Below the pieces are notes generated by a model that saw nothing but the letters and a program-made list of their open reading frames with translations, did no database searches and was not told the DNA's origin. From Portunus trituberculatus (lineage: Eukaryota; Arthropoda; Malacostraca; Decapoda; Portunidae): 64,000 nt of DNA. This document shows positions 13,967 through 25,204 of the stretch, one piece after another; position 1 is the first letter of the stretch; the number at the start of each line of letters is the position of its first letter. The position numbers were made by a program, and so were the translations under genes. The stretch is taken from contig NC_059302.1 of the NCBI RefSeq assembly GCF_017591435.1, positions 14,761,167-14,825,166 on the forward strand, in the 5' to 3' direction.

Positions 13967-16560
13967 TTAAATAACTCTATCATATCCTCTTATACATCTC
14001 CTCTCAAATGAAAACATGTTTAATTCCTTTAATCTATCTCTATACTCCAGGTGCTTTAATGCTGGTATCATCCTAGTTGCTCTTCTCTGAACTGCTTCTA
14101 ACATGTTGATATCCTGCCTATAATGGGGTGACCAGGCCTGTATGCAATACTCTAAATGGGGCCTAACATAGGAATTATATAAGCTACGCACCACTTCCTT
14201 ACTTTTATAACTAACATTTCTATTTATAAAACCCAGGATCCTATTTGCCCTATTTCTTGCTTCTAAACATTGCTTTGAAAATTTCATAGTCCTGTCTATC
14301 ACTACTCCTAAATCCTTTCCTTCCTCTACTGCCTCTAGCCAACATCCCTCCATCTCATAGCTAAAGTTTGTGTTGTCTTTACCTAAATGCATAACCTGAC
14401 ACTTTTAGAATTAAACTCCATCTGCCACCTGTCTGCCCATGCTATCAGCCTGTCCAGGTCTCGTTGTATTCTGTAATTGTCCTTTTCACCCTGTACTGCA
14501 CATGCTATCTTAGTATCATCTGCAAACTTTGATACTTTGCTACTAATTCCTATATCTAAATCGTTAATGTACACCAAGAAAAGAAGAGGTCCTAGCACTG
14601 ATCCTTGGGGTACCCCACTAACCACTTCCTTCCACTCAGACATTGCCCCATTTAATACTACTCTCTGTTTCCTATCAGAAAGCCATTCACTAATCCAATC
14701 AACTAACCTACCCCCTATCCCATGTAGTCTCAATTTGTACACTAGCCTCCTATGCGGTACCTTATCAAACGCCTTGCTAAAATCTAGATATATAACATCT
14801 ATGCTATTTCCATCATCTAACTCCTTGGTAATATATTCTAAGATATCGAGCAAATTTGTAAGACAGGACCTCCCTGATCTAAAGCCATGTTGGGTATCTC
14901 TAATTAATCTATTCTCATTTAAATGCTCCCAAATACTACCCTTAATGATTTTCTCTAGTATCTTACATACTATACTAGTTAAACTGATCGGTCTATAATT
15001 ATTTGCATCATCCTTCCTACCTTTTTTAAATATTGGAGTAACATTAGCTAACTTCCAGTCCTGAGGTATCTCAGCAAACCTAAGTGATCTTTCAAAGATT
15101 AACTTAAGTGCTTCAGAAATACTGTCTACACCCTCCCTAAGTACTCTGGCATGTAGCTCATCAGGACCACTAGCTTTCCTATCGTCTAGTTCAAGAATAA
15201 ATTTCCTAATAATTCCCGGTTTTATATCAATATTTTCTAAAGCTCTTAAACTACTCGTCGCACTGTTTGTAACAGGATTTCCTATTCTTTCCTAGTAAAT
15301 ACTGAAGAAAATTGTTCATTCAATAATTCTACTATGTCTTCATTTTGATCCACTACTACACCATCTTTTCTGAGTGGTCCAATCCTATCCTTATTTCTTT
15401 TATCACTGACCTTGTAATAACTATATAATTTTTGGGATCTTTACTCCCAGCTCTAGCTAGTTTTATCTCTGCCTGCCTTTTACTTTTTTTATAACCTTAC
15501 TCAAATCATCTCTGACCTGTCTGTACCTAATCAAATCTACATCTTCCCACTTTTCTGCAACTCTCTATATGCCCTCTTCTTCTCTCTGATCTGTCTACCT
15601 ATCTCGTGAGTCCACCATAATGGCTTCCTGTTTCTCTGCCTTATATCTTTGTAAGGGATACACTGCATCACTATACCCTTTACTACAACCTTAAAAATAT
15701 CCCACATCTCCTGTGCAGTTTTATTTCCAAAACTATCTTCCCAGTTTACCTCTCCTAATAACTGATGTAACCTACCATAATTGCCTTTCTGATAGTTTGG
15801 GACTCTAGTCTTATTCACTATATTATCCCTACTGGAATTAATGATAAATCTAATTATATGATGGTCACTGTCACTGTTTGCTAAACTGGAATTAATGATA
15901 AATCTAATTATATGATGGTCACTGTTTGCTAAAGTCTCTCCTACCTCAACTTCCTTTAAACAATGCTCAATATTTGTTAGTACTATGTCTAAAACCTTCC
16001 TCCCCCTAGTAGGTTTATCTACCATCTGCACTAAATAGTTATCCTGAAAACTTTCCATAAACTTATTTTCACTAGCATCTCCTACCATCCTCTCCCAGTT
16101 TACTGACTTAAGATTAAAATCCCTAAGATAATTGTCTGACTAGTACACCCCTATTTATCTCATCTACCATAAGGTTGTCTACATCTGCTGACTGGTTAGG
16201 TGGTCTATAGAAAGCTCCTACTCTAATAACCTTACTTTTGTTTACTCTAACATCCAGCCATAAGGACTCTACTCTGTTATCTACCTTAATACCATTAACC
16301 TGACTGGAAATGAGGGATTTTTTTACATAAATAACTACTACTCCACCTATCCTACCAATTCTCTGGTGTAAATACATAATGTATCCATCTACTTCATATT
16401 CTTTCCTATTTTCCCTAAACTTTTCCTCATTTACCCATGCCTCTGTGACACACACAACATCTAAGTCCTCCTCAACTATATAACTCGTCCTTCTTGTTCC
16501 TAAGACTCCTGGCATTTACATAAAAACATTTAAGTCCTGCTACCTTCCTAGATGCTGTCT
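13967..16560 (-). pseudogene. LINE G ORF2, endonuclease plus reverse transcriptase, broken
   Basis: Endonuclease: FYVNARSLRNK (about 16535), VTEAWVNE, GAFYRPPN, LDIVLTN and SDHHIIRF. The last block is duplicated in tandem by a 54-base in-frame repeat (15831-15884 and 15885-15932). Reverse transcriptase: YLDFSKAFDKVPHRR, SGVPQGSVLGPLLFL and KFADDTKIA at 14853-14383. C-terminal part: EGKDLGVVIDR, RPHLEYCIQAWSP and LEAVQRRATRMIP at 14392-13967. Breaks occur near 16120, 15500-14860 and 14390. The order of domains is that expected for a CR1-type ORF2. Confidence 0.85.
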
Positions 16561-16863
16561 CCTTATTTGGAATCCTAATCTTATTCTCTCCTATTTGCAC
16601 CTGGAAATCTTTCCTAATCTTTTCACTATCTCTGTTTATCCTATCTAATTTATGTCTAACATCTTTCTTCTGGAATGCATTTGCTACCTCACCCCCTACA
16701 CTCCATCCCAACTCCCCCCTCCAGACATCCACTCAGCACATCCACACCCTTCCTACTCAGATGCACACCATCCCTAGCATACAAATCCTTCGCCCATAGA
16801 ACCTATCCCATACATCCACAAAGCTGACACCCACATCCTTACACATCCCTTTTACCCGATCAT

Positions 16864-17832
16864 TCACACCAATGGCCCTAGACAACCATTCCTGCTAACA
16901 TACACACGATGCAAGATTCCTGAGACTACACACCTCCTACCACTCTCCCTTATCTTGCCTAACATTTCCCGAAATCTTGCCACTAACTCCTCCGACCCGC
17001 CTGCTCTGACATCGTTCCCACCTACGTGCAAAACTACTACACCTCCTCTCCATCCCCCCACTCTCTTCTGCACCTCCTCACTCACTGCCTTCACACCTGC
17101 ACCAGGCATACACACATTCATCCTCCTATCCCTGTCTTTCCCACAGAAAGTGCTATCTAAGTACCTAACCTGAAAGTCATCCACCACACACACCTGAGGT
17201 GTGCTAAGCACAACCCTCCTCCTCCTCTCCTCTACCCCCTTCTCTCTCCTTTCACTCACCACAACCACTTCATTCACTCCACTCTCACTCTCACTCTCCC
17301 CCTCCCCCTCCAACAAACCAAACCTATTTTCACACTCAACAGGTTTAGTCCTATCCTCCCTAACTGCCTCCGCTTTCCTTCCCCTCGCAACCTGCCATCT
17401 CTGTCCATCCTGACTACTATCTTTCCCAGTCTGGCTTGCCTGCTCCCTCTTCCCCACTCTGCTCTTCCCGACAGAGGGTCAAGCCACCCTGTTGCCCTCA
17501 AAAGGTCCAACCTTCGGCCTAACACTGATCTCCTGCCTAATTTTTTTCCACTGCCTCCCCAAGCCTCTTAACCTCCTCCTTCAACTCAAAGATGAGAACT
17601 TCGTTCACACTTTTCCCCTCACTTAGCTTTCTCATTTCCTCTCGCAATTCTCGGTGCTCAAGAGAAAGAACTAAATTCTCTCTCTTGAGCCTACACACTA
17701 TACATTCACAAAAGTCCACGACCTTCCTGTCATGCCCACACATCTCACACACACAAACTCGCCCAATCCCACCTCAACACTCTCTTTCCCGCATTCAATC
17801 ACACTCTGATATACCTCAGTAGCTACCGCCAT
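16864..17832 (-). pseudogene. LINE G ORF1, esterase type, broken
   Basis: The start ATG is at 17832-17830 (MAVATEVYQS). A one-base shift then brings a Cys-rich segment (CEMCGHD...FCECIVC, 17752-17690) and a short coiled coil. A second shift leads to the SGNH-hydrolase-like part (17300-16864), with the GxND block present (LHVGGNDVRAG). The nucleophile block, normally G-D-S, reads D-D-F (VVDDFQVRYLD at about 17180-17150), so the catalytic serine is missing. CR1/L2 ORF1 esterases are thought to aid retrotransposition. This copy cannot be catalytic even if its frameshifts were ignored. Confidence 0.75.
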
Positions 17833-18203
17833 ACTAATTTACAATCTGTTAACTCCCAAACAAATAAAAATACTTGGTGATGGCGGGGTGGGGGAACCGC
17901 GGTGGTGGGGGGCCTAAGTGAGGTCAACTAATCTTCTTTCAAGGTCAACTTGATGGTTACAAGCCTAGTCTCCTCGCTCTACCAAAATACTTTTAACTCA
18001 CAAACACTGATTCTAACCACTATTTCACTCTAATCTAACACTTGCAGTACACACTTTCACTTCACTAACACTCAAAAGCACCACACACAGACACCAAGCA
18101 CAAACACCACTCGCTAACTATAAAACCAACAGCCAAAAACGGAGCGCAAACACAACACGTCCACTCGTCACCGCAGCTACCTCTCTCCTCCACACACACA
18201 CAC

Positions 18204-20214
18204 GATAAATTTATGGATTTATATAACTCTGCTGTGAAGAGGTTTGTCCCTTATCACAGAAAGAGAACTTTAAATAATAAACAGTGGTTTAATAGAAATT
18301 GTGAAGAAGCAAAAAAGAACAAAGAAAAGGCATGGAAGAAACTTAAGAAAAACAGTGATATATTATCAAGAGAAGTTTACAAAACAGCAAAGAATAGATA
18401 TGTTGAAGTAAGGAGAACAGCACAAAAGGAATATGAACAGAGGGTGGTGGAAAACTGTGATAGTGACCCTAAAATGTTTTACAAATTCATAAATGGAAAA
18501 CTAAATAAAAGGGAGACAATAGAAAAGGTAAAAAATGGGGAAGAAGTGTATGAGGATTCTAAAGATATAGCTGAAATTTTGAACGACAACTTTTGCAAAG
18601 TGTTTACAAAGGAGGAGTATTTTATAGGAGAAGGGCCAACGGAAATAAAGCAAATGCAGGAAATCATGGTTACGAAAGAAGATGTAAGGAAAATTATAAG
18701 CAATTTGGATATTAATAAATCAATTGGGCCTGATGGCATATCTGGAAGGTTGCTAAAAGAATATAAGGATCAATTGTTGAACCCTGTATTTGATATTGTG
18801 GAAACCTCCATACGAACAGGAATAGTCCCGAAAGAGTGAAAAAGAGCTGACATTGTGCCTATATATAAATATGGTAGTAGAATGGAACTGTTAAATTACA
18901 GACCAGTATCGTTGACTAGTATATTGTGCAAGGTATGTGAAGAAGTAATTAAAGCTAAGTGGAGTGAGTATCTAGAAAGTGAAAACATTCTGAGTGAAAG
19001 GCAGTTTGGTTTCAGAAAAGGAAGATCGTGCGTATCCAATTTATTATGTTTTTATTCAAGAGTGACTGACATACTACAACATAGAGAGGGATGGGTGGAT
19101 GCTTTTTACCTGGACTTGAGAAAAGCCTTTGATAAAGTGCCACACAATAGACTGATGTGGAAACTAAAGAAAATTGGAGGAGTAAGTGATAAACTAGCAA
19201 AATGGATGGAAAATTACTTAGTGGGAAGAGAAATGCGAACAGTGGTGAAGGGAAGGAAGTCCGAGTGGAAGAAGGTAACCAGAGGAGTTCCACAAGGGTC
19301 AGTGCTTGGTCCCATCATGTTTTTGATTTATGTTAATGATATGCCAGTAGGAATTGACAGTTACATGAATATGTTTGCGGACGATACCAAAATTATGCGG
19401 AGAGTAAAATATGTGGAAGATTGTAACAAGCTACAGGAAGATCTTGACAAAATATATGAGTGGAGTAAAGAGTGGCAGATGGAATTCAATATAAACAAGA
19501 GCCATGTTATGAAAATGGGAAGTAGATACAGACCAAACAGGGATTACAGGCTGGGTGATGAGAAAATTGAAGAGACCAATGAGGAGAAAGACTTAGGAGT
19601 AACCGTGCAAAACACTCTGTCACCGGAGAAACACATTAACAAGATATTTGGGAAAACATATAACATGCTCCAAAATATATATTACTACCTAGATGAAAGA
19701 ATGATGAAGAAGATATTATGCATCTTAATAAGACCCCAGTTAGAATAGAATATGCAGCTTGTCTGGTCAAATGAAGAAAATGTGAAGAAGGTAGAAAGGG
19801 TACAGAGGCTGGCAACAAGGATGGTACCAGGACTCAGGGAGTTAGACTATGAGGAAAGACTGAGGAAGCTGGGGCTGACCACACTAGAAGAGAGAAGAAT
19901 AAAAGGAAACATGATAACTATGTATAAATTGGTGAACAAGATTGACATACTGGACAGAGAATTGATAAAGGTGACCGCAAGTAATCTCCTCCGAGGACAT
20001 GGAAAAAAACTAATAAAGGACATGTCTAAATGACGTGAGAAAGTACAGTTTCCCGCATCATAGTATTGATAAGTGGAATAAACTGAGCAGTGATGTCGTT
20101 GATGCGGTGTGTGTCAATCAGATGAAAGAGAGATATGACAGGAGTGGACAAGGAGACAGGACACAGAGAGCTTAGCTCGGGCCCTGTAATACACAAATAG
20201 GTAAATAGGTAAAT
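18204..20214 (+). mobile_element. CR1-like LINE copy H, 5'-truncated
   Basis: It starts directly after (AC)n (18191-18203), between endonuclease and RT. Frames at 18213-18839, 18855-19748 and 19752-20033 carry DPKMFYKFINGKL, IGPDGISGRLL, LNYRPVSLTSI, YLDLRKAFDKVPHNR, GVPQGSVLGPIMF and FADDTKIMRR. TGA at 18837 and two indels near 19745 and 20030 break it. The tail is CACAAATAGGTAAATAGGTAAATACACAC. It belongs to the same subfamily as A and I and is close to I at the base level. Confidence 0.92.
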
Positions 20215-20449
20215 ACACACCGTCGCAATCGCTGAGTGAGGACGGCTCGTCTCCAGCTGTGGACGGGAAGAGGAGAAACTACCTATGGTGTTACAAGGCC
20301 CGGGTATCTCTGTGTCAATGTCCTATTATTGTCTTACTGCTGCATAGTGTAGAAAGTGGGCCATTTTCAAGCGGGATATGGAGAGTGGTCCCTGAGCGGA
20401 GAGTGTGGGCGGTGATTGTTTTGGCCGTAATCAGCTGACGATAACAATC

Positions 20450-21310
20450 ATGGCGTCCACGCCTCGACAAGCCCGGGACTTTGAAGGGTTTGTAACTACT
20501 CCAAGAGGACTGGAGAAATTAGATATGGATGCAAGAATTCAGGCATTAGAAAGTAAGTTCCTAAACATTTTATCCATAGAAGAAAAACTGGATAGAGTCA
20601 TAGCGGAGAACGATTCCTTAAAAAAAGAGATCTATTTGTTAACGATAGAGAACAAAGAGCTATTGAGGGAAAAAGTAGAAATGGAGAAAGAAAACCAACA
20701 ACTAAGGAAACAATGTGAGAGATGAAGGCTAAACTCCTAGAAATGGAGAAGAAAATATCCGAAGGGGACTTGAGGAAGGAGGAATGCCTTAACCTAATTG
20801 ATGCCAGGATGAAAAAAGTGAACCATGTACATCAGGAGGTACTAAGGTCCTTTAGGGAGATAGTGAAAAAGCAGGAAGAGGAAAATAAAGTGATTACGCA
20901 GAGTGAAATGGTAAAGGTACTAAAGGAAAATGAGTATGTGGTGAGAGATATTGCTGAAAAGAAAAAATGCGTGATCATAACAGGATTGAGGGAAGAAACA
21001 AACAGGAACTGGCAGGATAAGAGGGATAAGGAAAAGGACAGGATTAAGTCTTTACTGAATAAGATCTCAGTAGAGGATGAGGGCCTATATGCTGAGGTAG
21101 AAGAAAGTGTGAGATTAGGAGCATTTGAGGAAGGCAAGAATAGACCATTAAAATTGAAATTAAAGTCTTAGGTGAAAGCTGATGCCTTGCTGAGGAGGGC
21201 TTGGAAACTTAAGGACTCGAAGGAAACCAAAACAATTTACATAAGAAGAAATATGTCACAGGATGAACGAATGAAAATGAAAGAGCTTGTAACTGAAGTG
21301 AGAGAATGAC
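20450..21310 (+). pseudogene. LINE I ORF1, coiled coil plus RRM-like
   Basis: The likely start is the ATG at 20450 (MASTPRQARDFEGFVTTPRG). Residues about 25-130 are a charged coiled coil (leucine/glutamate heptads such as ENKELLREKVEMEKENQQL). They are followed by an RNA-binding-like module starting KKCVIITGLREE and containing ESVRLGAFEEGKNRPLKLKL. This layout recalls L1-type ORF1 proteins that coat element RNA. A one-base shift at about 20722, a TAG at about 21169 in place of a likely Gln codon, and a shift near 21308 break it. The equivalent C-terminal piece occurs in LINEs C, D and K. Confidence 0.7.
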
Positions 21311-21343
21311 GAAAGAACAGAGGAGGAAAAGACCAAGTTTTTT

Positions 21344-22177
21344 TTGGAGGATGAGAGATGGGAGGCTAATAAAGTGGTAGATAAAACAGATGGAATAGAC
21401 ATTACATGGAAGAAAGAGACTAGGAATGGAATACAAGTGACTTACATGAATATAGATGGATTTCTGTCTAAGAGGCTAGAATGTATGGATTACCTAAGAA
21501 ATAATGAACCGGACATAATGTGTGTGGTGGAAACAAAGCTAAGGCCCGAAATAAAGCTAGATTGGTTTGTTGTAAAACACTACAAAGTATGGAGAAATAA
21601 TAGGAAAAATAAAGGAGGTGGTGGTATAATGGTTCTTACTAAGGAAGATCTGATAGTGAAGGAGATGAACTATAGTAAGAGAAATGAGGAAGTGATAAGT
21701 ATGCTTATAACAGATGGTAAGAGGGACATTAATATTATAACAGTATACATACCACCCAGAACCAGTGCTTGGGAATATGAACAGTATCAAATGGTGATGA
21801 GAAATACTCTAGACAGAATGAAGCAAGAACTCATCAGAAAGGATAGAGTGATGATAGTCGGGGACTTTAATTGTAAAGAAATAGTGTGGGAGGACTACGA
21901 AGTGGTGAACGGTGGTGAGTGGGCAGAGGAATTCTTAAATGTAGCAACAAATAACTTGATGAGACAGTGGGTGAGATCACCAACAAGGTGCAGGGGACAA
22001 GATGTTGCAGCAAGGTTGGATTTGGTATTTACCACGGGCATCTCTCTAAAAGAGGAAATTGAACATGAATGTCCCTTGGGGAAAAGCGATCATGATGTGC
22101 TAAGCTTTGAGCTGGATACAGAATTAAGCACGAATAAGATTGTGGAACGCAGGGGAGGAAAAATTAAATTATATTAG
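21344..22177 (+). pseudogene. LINE I ORF2 endonuclease region
   Basis: This frame contains the full set of AP-endonuclease-like blocks: YMNIDGFLS, VVETKLRPE (catalytic Glu), TVYIPPRTS, VGDFNCKE, ARLDLVFTTG and KSDHDVLSFEL. It is the most intact endonuclease in the window. The frame closes at 22177, and the downstream linker and RT continue in another frame from 22140. The endonuclease nicks target DNA to prime reverse transcription. In this element the target is inferred to be (AC)n/(GT)n, because both element edges abut AC repeats. Confidence 0.85.
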
Positions 22178-24250
22178 GGCAAATTATACCCATATAAGGG
22201 AGTTCTTTCATGAAATTGACTGGTCCGTGGTATACCAGGAAAGGGATATGCAATTGAAATATGATAAATTTATGGATCTATATAACTCTGCTGTGGAAAA
22301 GTTTGTGCCATATCATAGAAAGAGGACTTCAAATAATAAACAATGGTTTAATAGAAATTGTGAAGAAGCAAAAAAGAACAAAGAAAAGGCATGGAAGAAA
22401 CTTAAGAAAAACAGTGATGAATTATCAAGAGAAGTTTACAAAACAGCAAGGAATAGATATGTTGAAGTAAGGAAAACAGCACAAAAGGAATATGAACAGA
22501 GGATGGTGAAAAACTGTGATAGTGATCCTAAAATGTTTTACAAATTCATAAATGGAAAACTAAATATAAGGGAGGCAATAGAAAAGGTAAAAAATGGGGA
22601 AGAAGTATATGAGGATGCTAGAGATATAGCTGAAATTTTGAACGACAACTTTTGCAAAGTGCTTATAAAGGAGGAGCATTTTATAGGAGAAGGGCCTTTG
22701 GAAATAAAGCAAATGCAAGACATCATGGTTACTAAGGAAGATGTAAGGAAAATTATAAGCAATTTGGATATTAATAAATCAATGAGGCCTGATGGCATAT
22801 CTGGGAGGTTGCTAAAAGAATGTAGGGTTCAATTGTTGAACCCTGTATTTGATATTGTGGAAACCTCCATATGAACAGGAATAGTCCCGAAAGAGTGGAA
22901 AAGAGCTGACATTGTGCCTATATATAAGAATGGTAGTAGAATGGAACTGCTAAATTATAGACCAGTATCGTTGACTAGTATATTGTGCGAGGTATGTGAA
23001 GAAGTAATTAAAGCTAAGTGGAGTGAGTATCTAGAAAGTGAAAACATTCTGAGTGAAAGACAGGTTGGTTTCAGAAAAGGAAGATCATGCATATCCAATT
23101 TATAATGTTTTTATTCAAGAGTGATTGACATACTACAACATAGAGTGAGATGGGTGGATGCTATCTACCTGGACTTGAGAAAGGCCTTTGATAAAGTACC
23201 ACACAATAGACTGATGTGGAAAGTAAAGAAGATTGGAGGAGTAAATGATAAACTAGCAAAATGGATGGAAAATTACTTAGTGGGAAGAGAAATGAGAACA
23301 GTGGTGAGAGGAAGGAAGTCCGAGTGGAAGAAGGTAACCAGTGGAGTTCCACAAGGGTCAGTGCTTGGTCCCATCATGTTTTTGATTTATGTTAATGATA
23401 TGCCAGTAGGAATTGACAGTTACATGAACATGTTTGCGGACGATACTAAAATTATGAGGAGAGTAAAGAATGTGGAAGATTGTAACAAGTTACAGGAAGA
23501 TCTTGATAAAATATATGAGTGGAGTAAAGAGTGGCAGATGGAATTTAATATAGACAAGAGCCATGTTATGAAAATGGGAAGAAGTAGATACAGACCAAAC
23601 AGGGATTACAGGCTGGGTGATGAGAAAATTAAAGAGACCAATGAGGAGAAAGACTTAGGAGTAACGTGCAAAACACTTTGTCACCGGAGAAACACATTAA
23701 CAAGATATTTTGGAAAAACATATAACATGCTCCAAAATATTGGCCTTGCATTCCACTATCTAGATGAAGGAATGGTGAAGAAGATATTATGTACCTTAAT
23801 AAGACCCCAGTTAGAATATGTAGCTTGTGTCTGGTCACCGCATATGAAGAAAAATGTGAAGAAGGTGGAAAGGGTACAGAGGCTGGCAACAAGGATAGTA
23901 CCAGGACTCAGGGAGTTAGACTATGAGGAAAGACTGAGGAAACTGGGCCTGACCACATAAGAAGAGAGAAGAACAAGAGGAGACATGATAACTATGTATA
24001 AATTGGTGAACAAGATTAACATATTGGACAGAGAGTTGATAAAGATGACCACAAGTAATCATCTCCAGGGACATGAAAAAAAATTAATAAAAGACATCTG
24101 TCTAAATGACGTGAGAAAATACAGTTTCCCGCATCGTAGTATTGATAAGTGGAATAAACTGAGCAGTGATGTCGTTGACGAGGTGTGTGTCAATCAGATG
24201 AAAGAGAGATATGACAGGAGTGGACAAGGAGACAGGACACAGAGCTTAGC
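22140..24250 (+). pseudogene. LINE I ORF2 reverse transcriptase region
   Basis: The linker (KQWFNRNCEEAKKNKEKAW) leads into RT blocks MRPDGISGRLL (Gly replaced by Met-Arg relative to copy H), LNYRPVSLTSI, GRSCISNL, YLDLRKAFDKVPHNR, GVPQGSVLGPIMF and FADDTKIMRR, and then the C-terminal part to the end. Breaks: TGA at 22872 (CGA in copy H), TAA at 23103 (TTA in copy H), a shift near 23660 and a TAA near 23958. The first two are single substitutions relative to copy H. Confidence 0.88.
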
Positions 24251-24294
24251 TCGGGCCCTGTAATACACAAATAGATAAATACAAATAGGTAAAT

Positions 24295-24319
<25 letters not shown>
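24295..24319. repeat. (AC)n microsatellite
   Basis: An AC array formed by the tail of LINE I. LINE J starts at its right edge. Confidence 0.95.
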
Positions 24320-24325
<6 letters not shown>

Positions 24326-24925
24326 ATTTGCTAAGGAATATTGGAGTAGCATTTCACTACATGGAGAAAGAAATGATGAAGAAATTGATAAGTACTATAA
24401 TAAGACCCAGATTGGAATATGCAGGAGTAGTGTGGACCCCTTATAAAAAGAAACACATAAGGAAGTTGGAGAGACTACAAAAAATGGCTACAAAAATGGT
24501 TTCAGAATTTGAAGGGATGACATATGAGGAGACAAAAGGCTATGGATCTACCAACCCTGGAACAAAGAAGGGAGAGATAAGATCTGATACAAGTTTATAA
24601 ATTGATCAACGGAATGGATGAAGTGGATAATGAGAAACTGATCCTGAGAGAAGAATATGACATTCGAAGCACAAGATCAAGTAGTAAAAAGCTGAGAAAA
24701 GGAAGATGTCCGTGAGATATTAAAAAATATAGTTTCCCGCAAAGATGTATTGAGACGTGGAACAGTTTAAATGAAGAAGTAGTGTCTGCAATGAGTGTGC
24801 ATACTTTTAAAGTAAGATTGGATAAGTAGACATGGAGACGGGGCCACACAAGCATAAAGCCCAGGCCCTGTAAAACTACAACTAAGTAAATACAACTAGG
24901 TAAATACACACACACACACACACAC
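24320..24925 (+). mobile_element. CR1-like LINE copy J, 3' fragment, with (AC)n tail
   Basis: It matches LINE K from about 27633 onward (ATATAATTTGCTAAGG...). It encodes LLRNIGVAFHYMEKEMMKK, RPRLEYAGVVW and RKLERLQKMATKM before decaying. The tail CAACTAGGTAAATAC runs into (AC)n at 24906-24925. It has the same subfamily and orientation as E and K. Confidence 0.88.
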
Positions 24926-25131
24926 GATGAAATGAAATCAGTAAAAGACCTTTTAAACCATCTAAATGACGAGGATAGACAGAACGTAGAAGAGGAAGTA
25001 GAAGAAATCCATAGAATGGGACTATATCAAGAAGGATCAGTGAGACCAATTAAGATACTACTAAAATTGCAAGCAGCAACAGAAGAAATACTAGATAGAA
25101 AACCAAAACTCAGAGAAACAAGGTTGCAAAG

Positions 25132-25204
<73 letters not shown>

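Larger units (their letters stand above)
13507..18190 (-). mobile_element. Full-length CR1-like LINE on the minus strand (copy G)
   Basis: About 4.7 kb. The 5' end lies at about 18190, next to a short (AC)n at 18191-18203, and the 3' end lies against (TA)n at 13506. Reading leftward: a 5' leader of about 360 bases (18190-17833), ORF1 with a Cys-rich segment and SGNH-esterase-like domain (17832 to about 16864), then ORF2 with endonuclease (about 16560-15500) and reverse transcriptase (about 15300-13960), and a 3' UTR. Many frameshifts make it non-functional. FSKAFDKVPH, GVPQGSVLGPLLF and FADDTKI, with an esterase-bearing ORF1, fit the CR1/L2 group. It is unrelated in detail to the + strand LINE train. 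Confidence 0.9.
20221..24294 (+). mobile_element. Full-length CR1-like LINE (copy I) bounded by AC repeats
   Basis: About 4.07 kb and the most complete element of the + strand train. The 5' end starts at CGTCGCAATCGCTGAG immediately after the (AC)n tail of copy H. A leader of about 230 bases precedes ORF1 (20450-21310), then the endonuclease (21344-22177), RT (about 22700-23620) and C-terminal region (to about 24250). The tail ATAGATAAATACAAATAGGTAAATAC runs into (AC)n. Each ORF carries one or a few stops or shifts, so it is recently dead. It serves as the reference for copies A and H. Confidence 0.92.
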
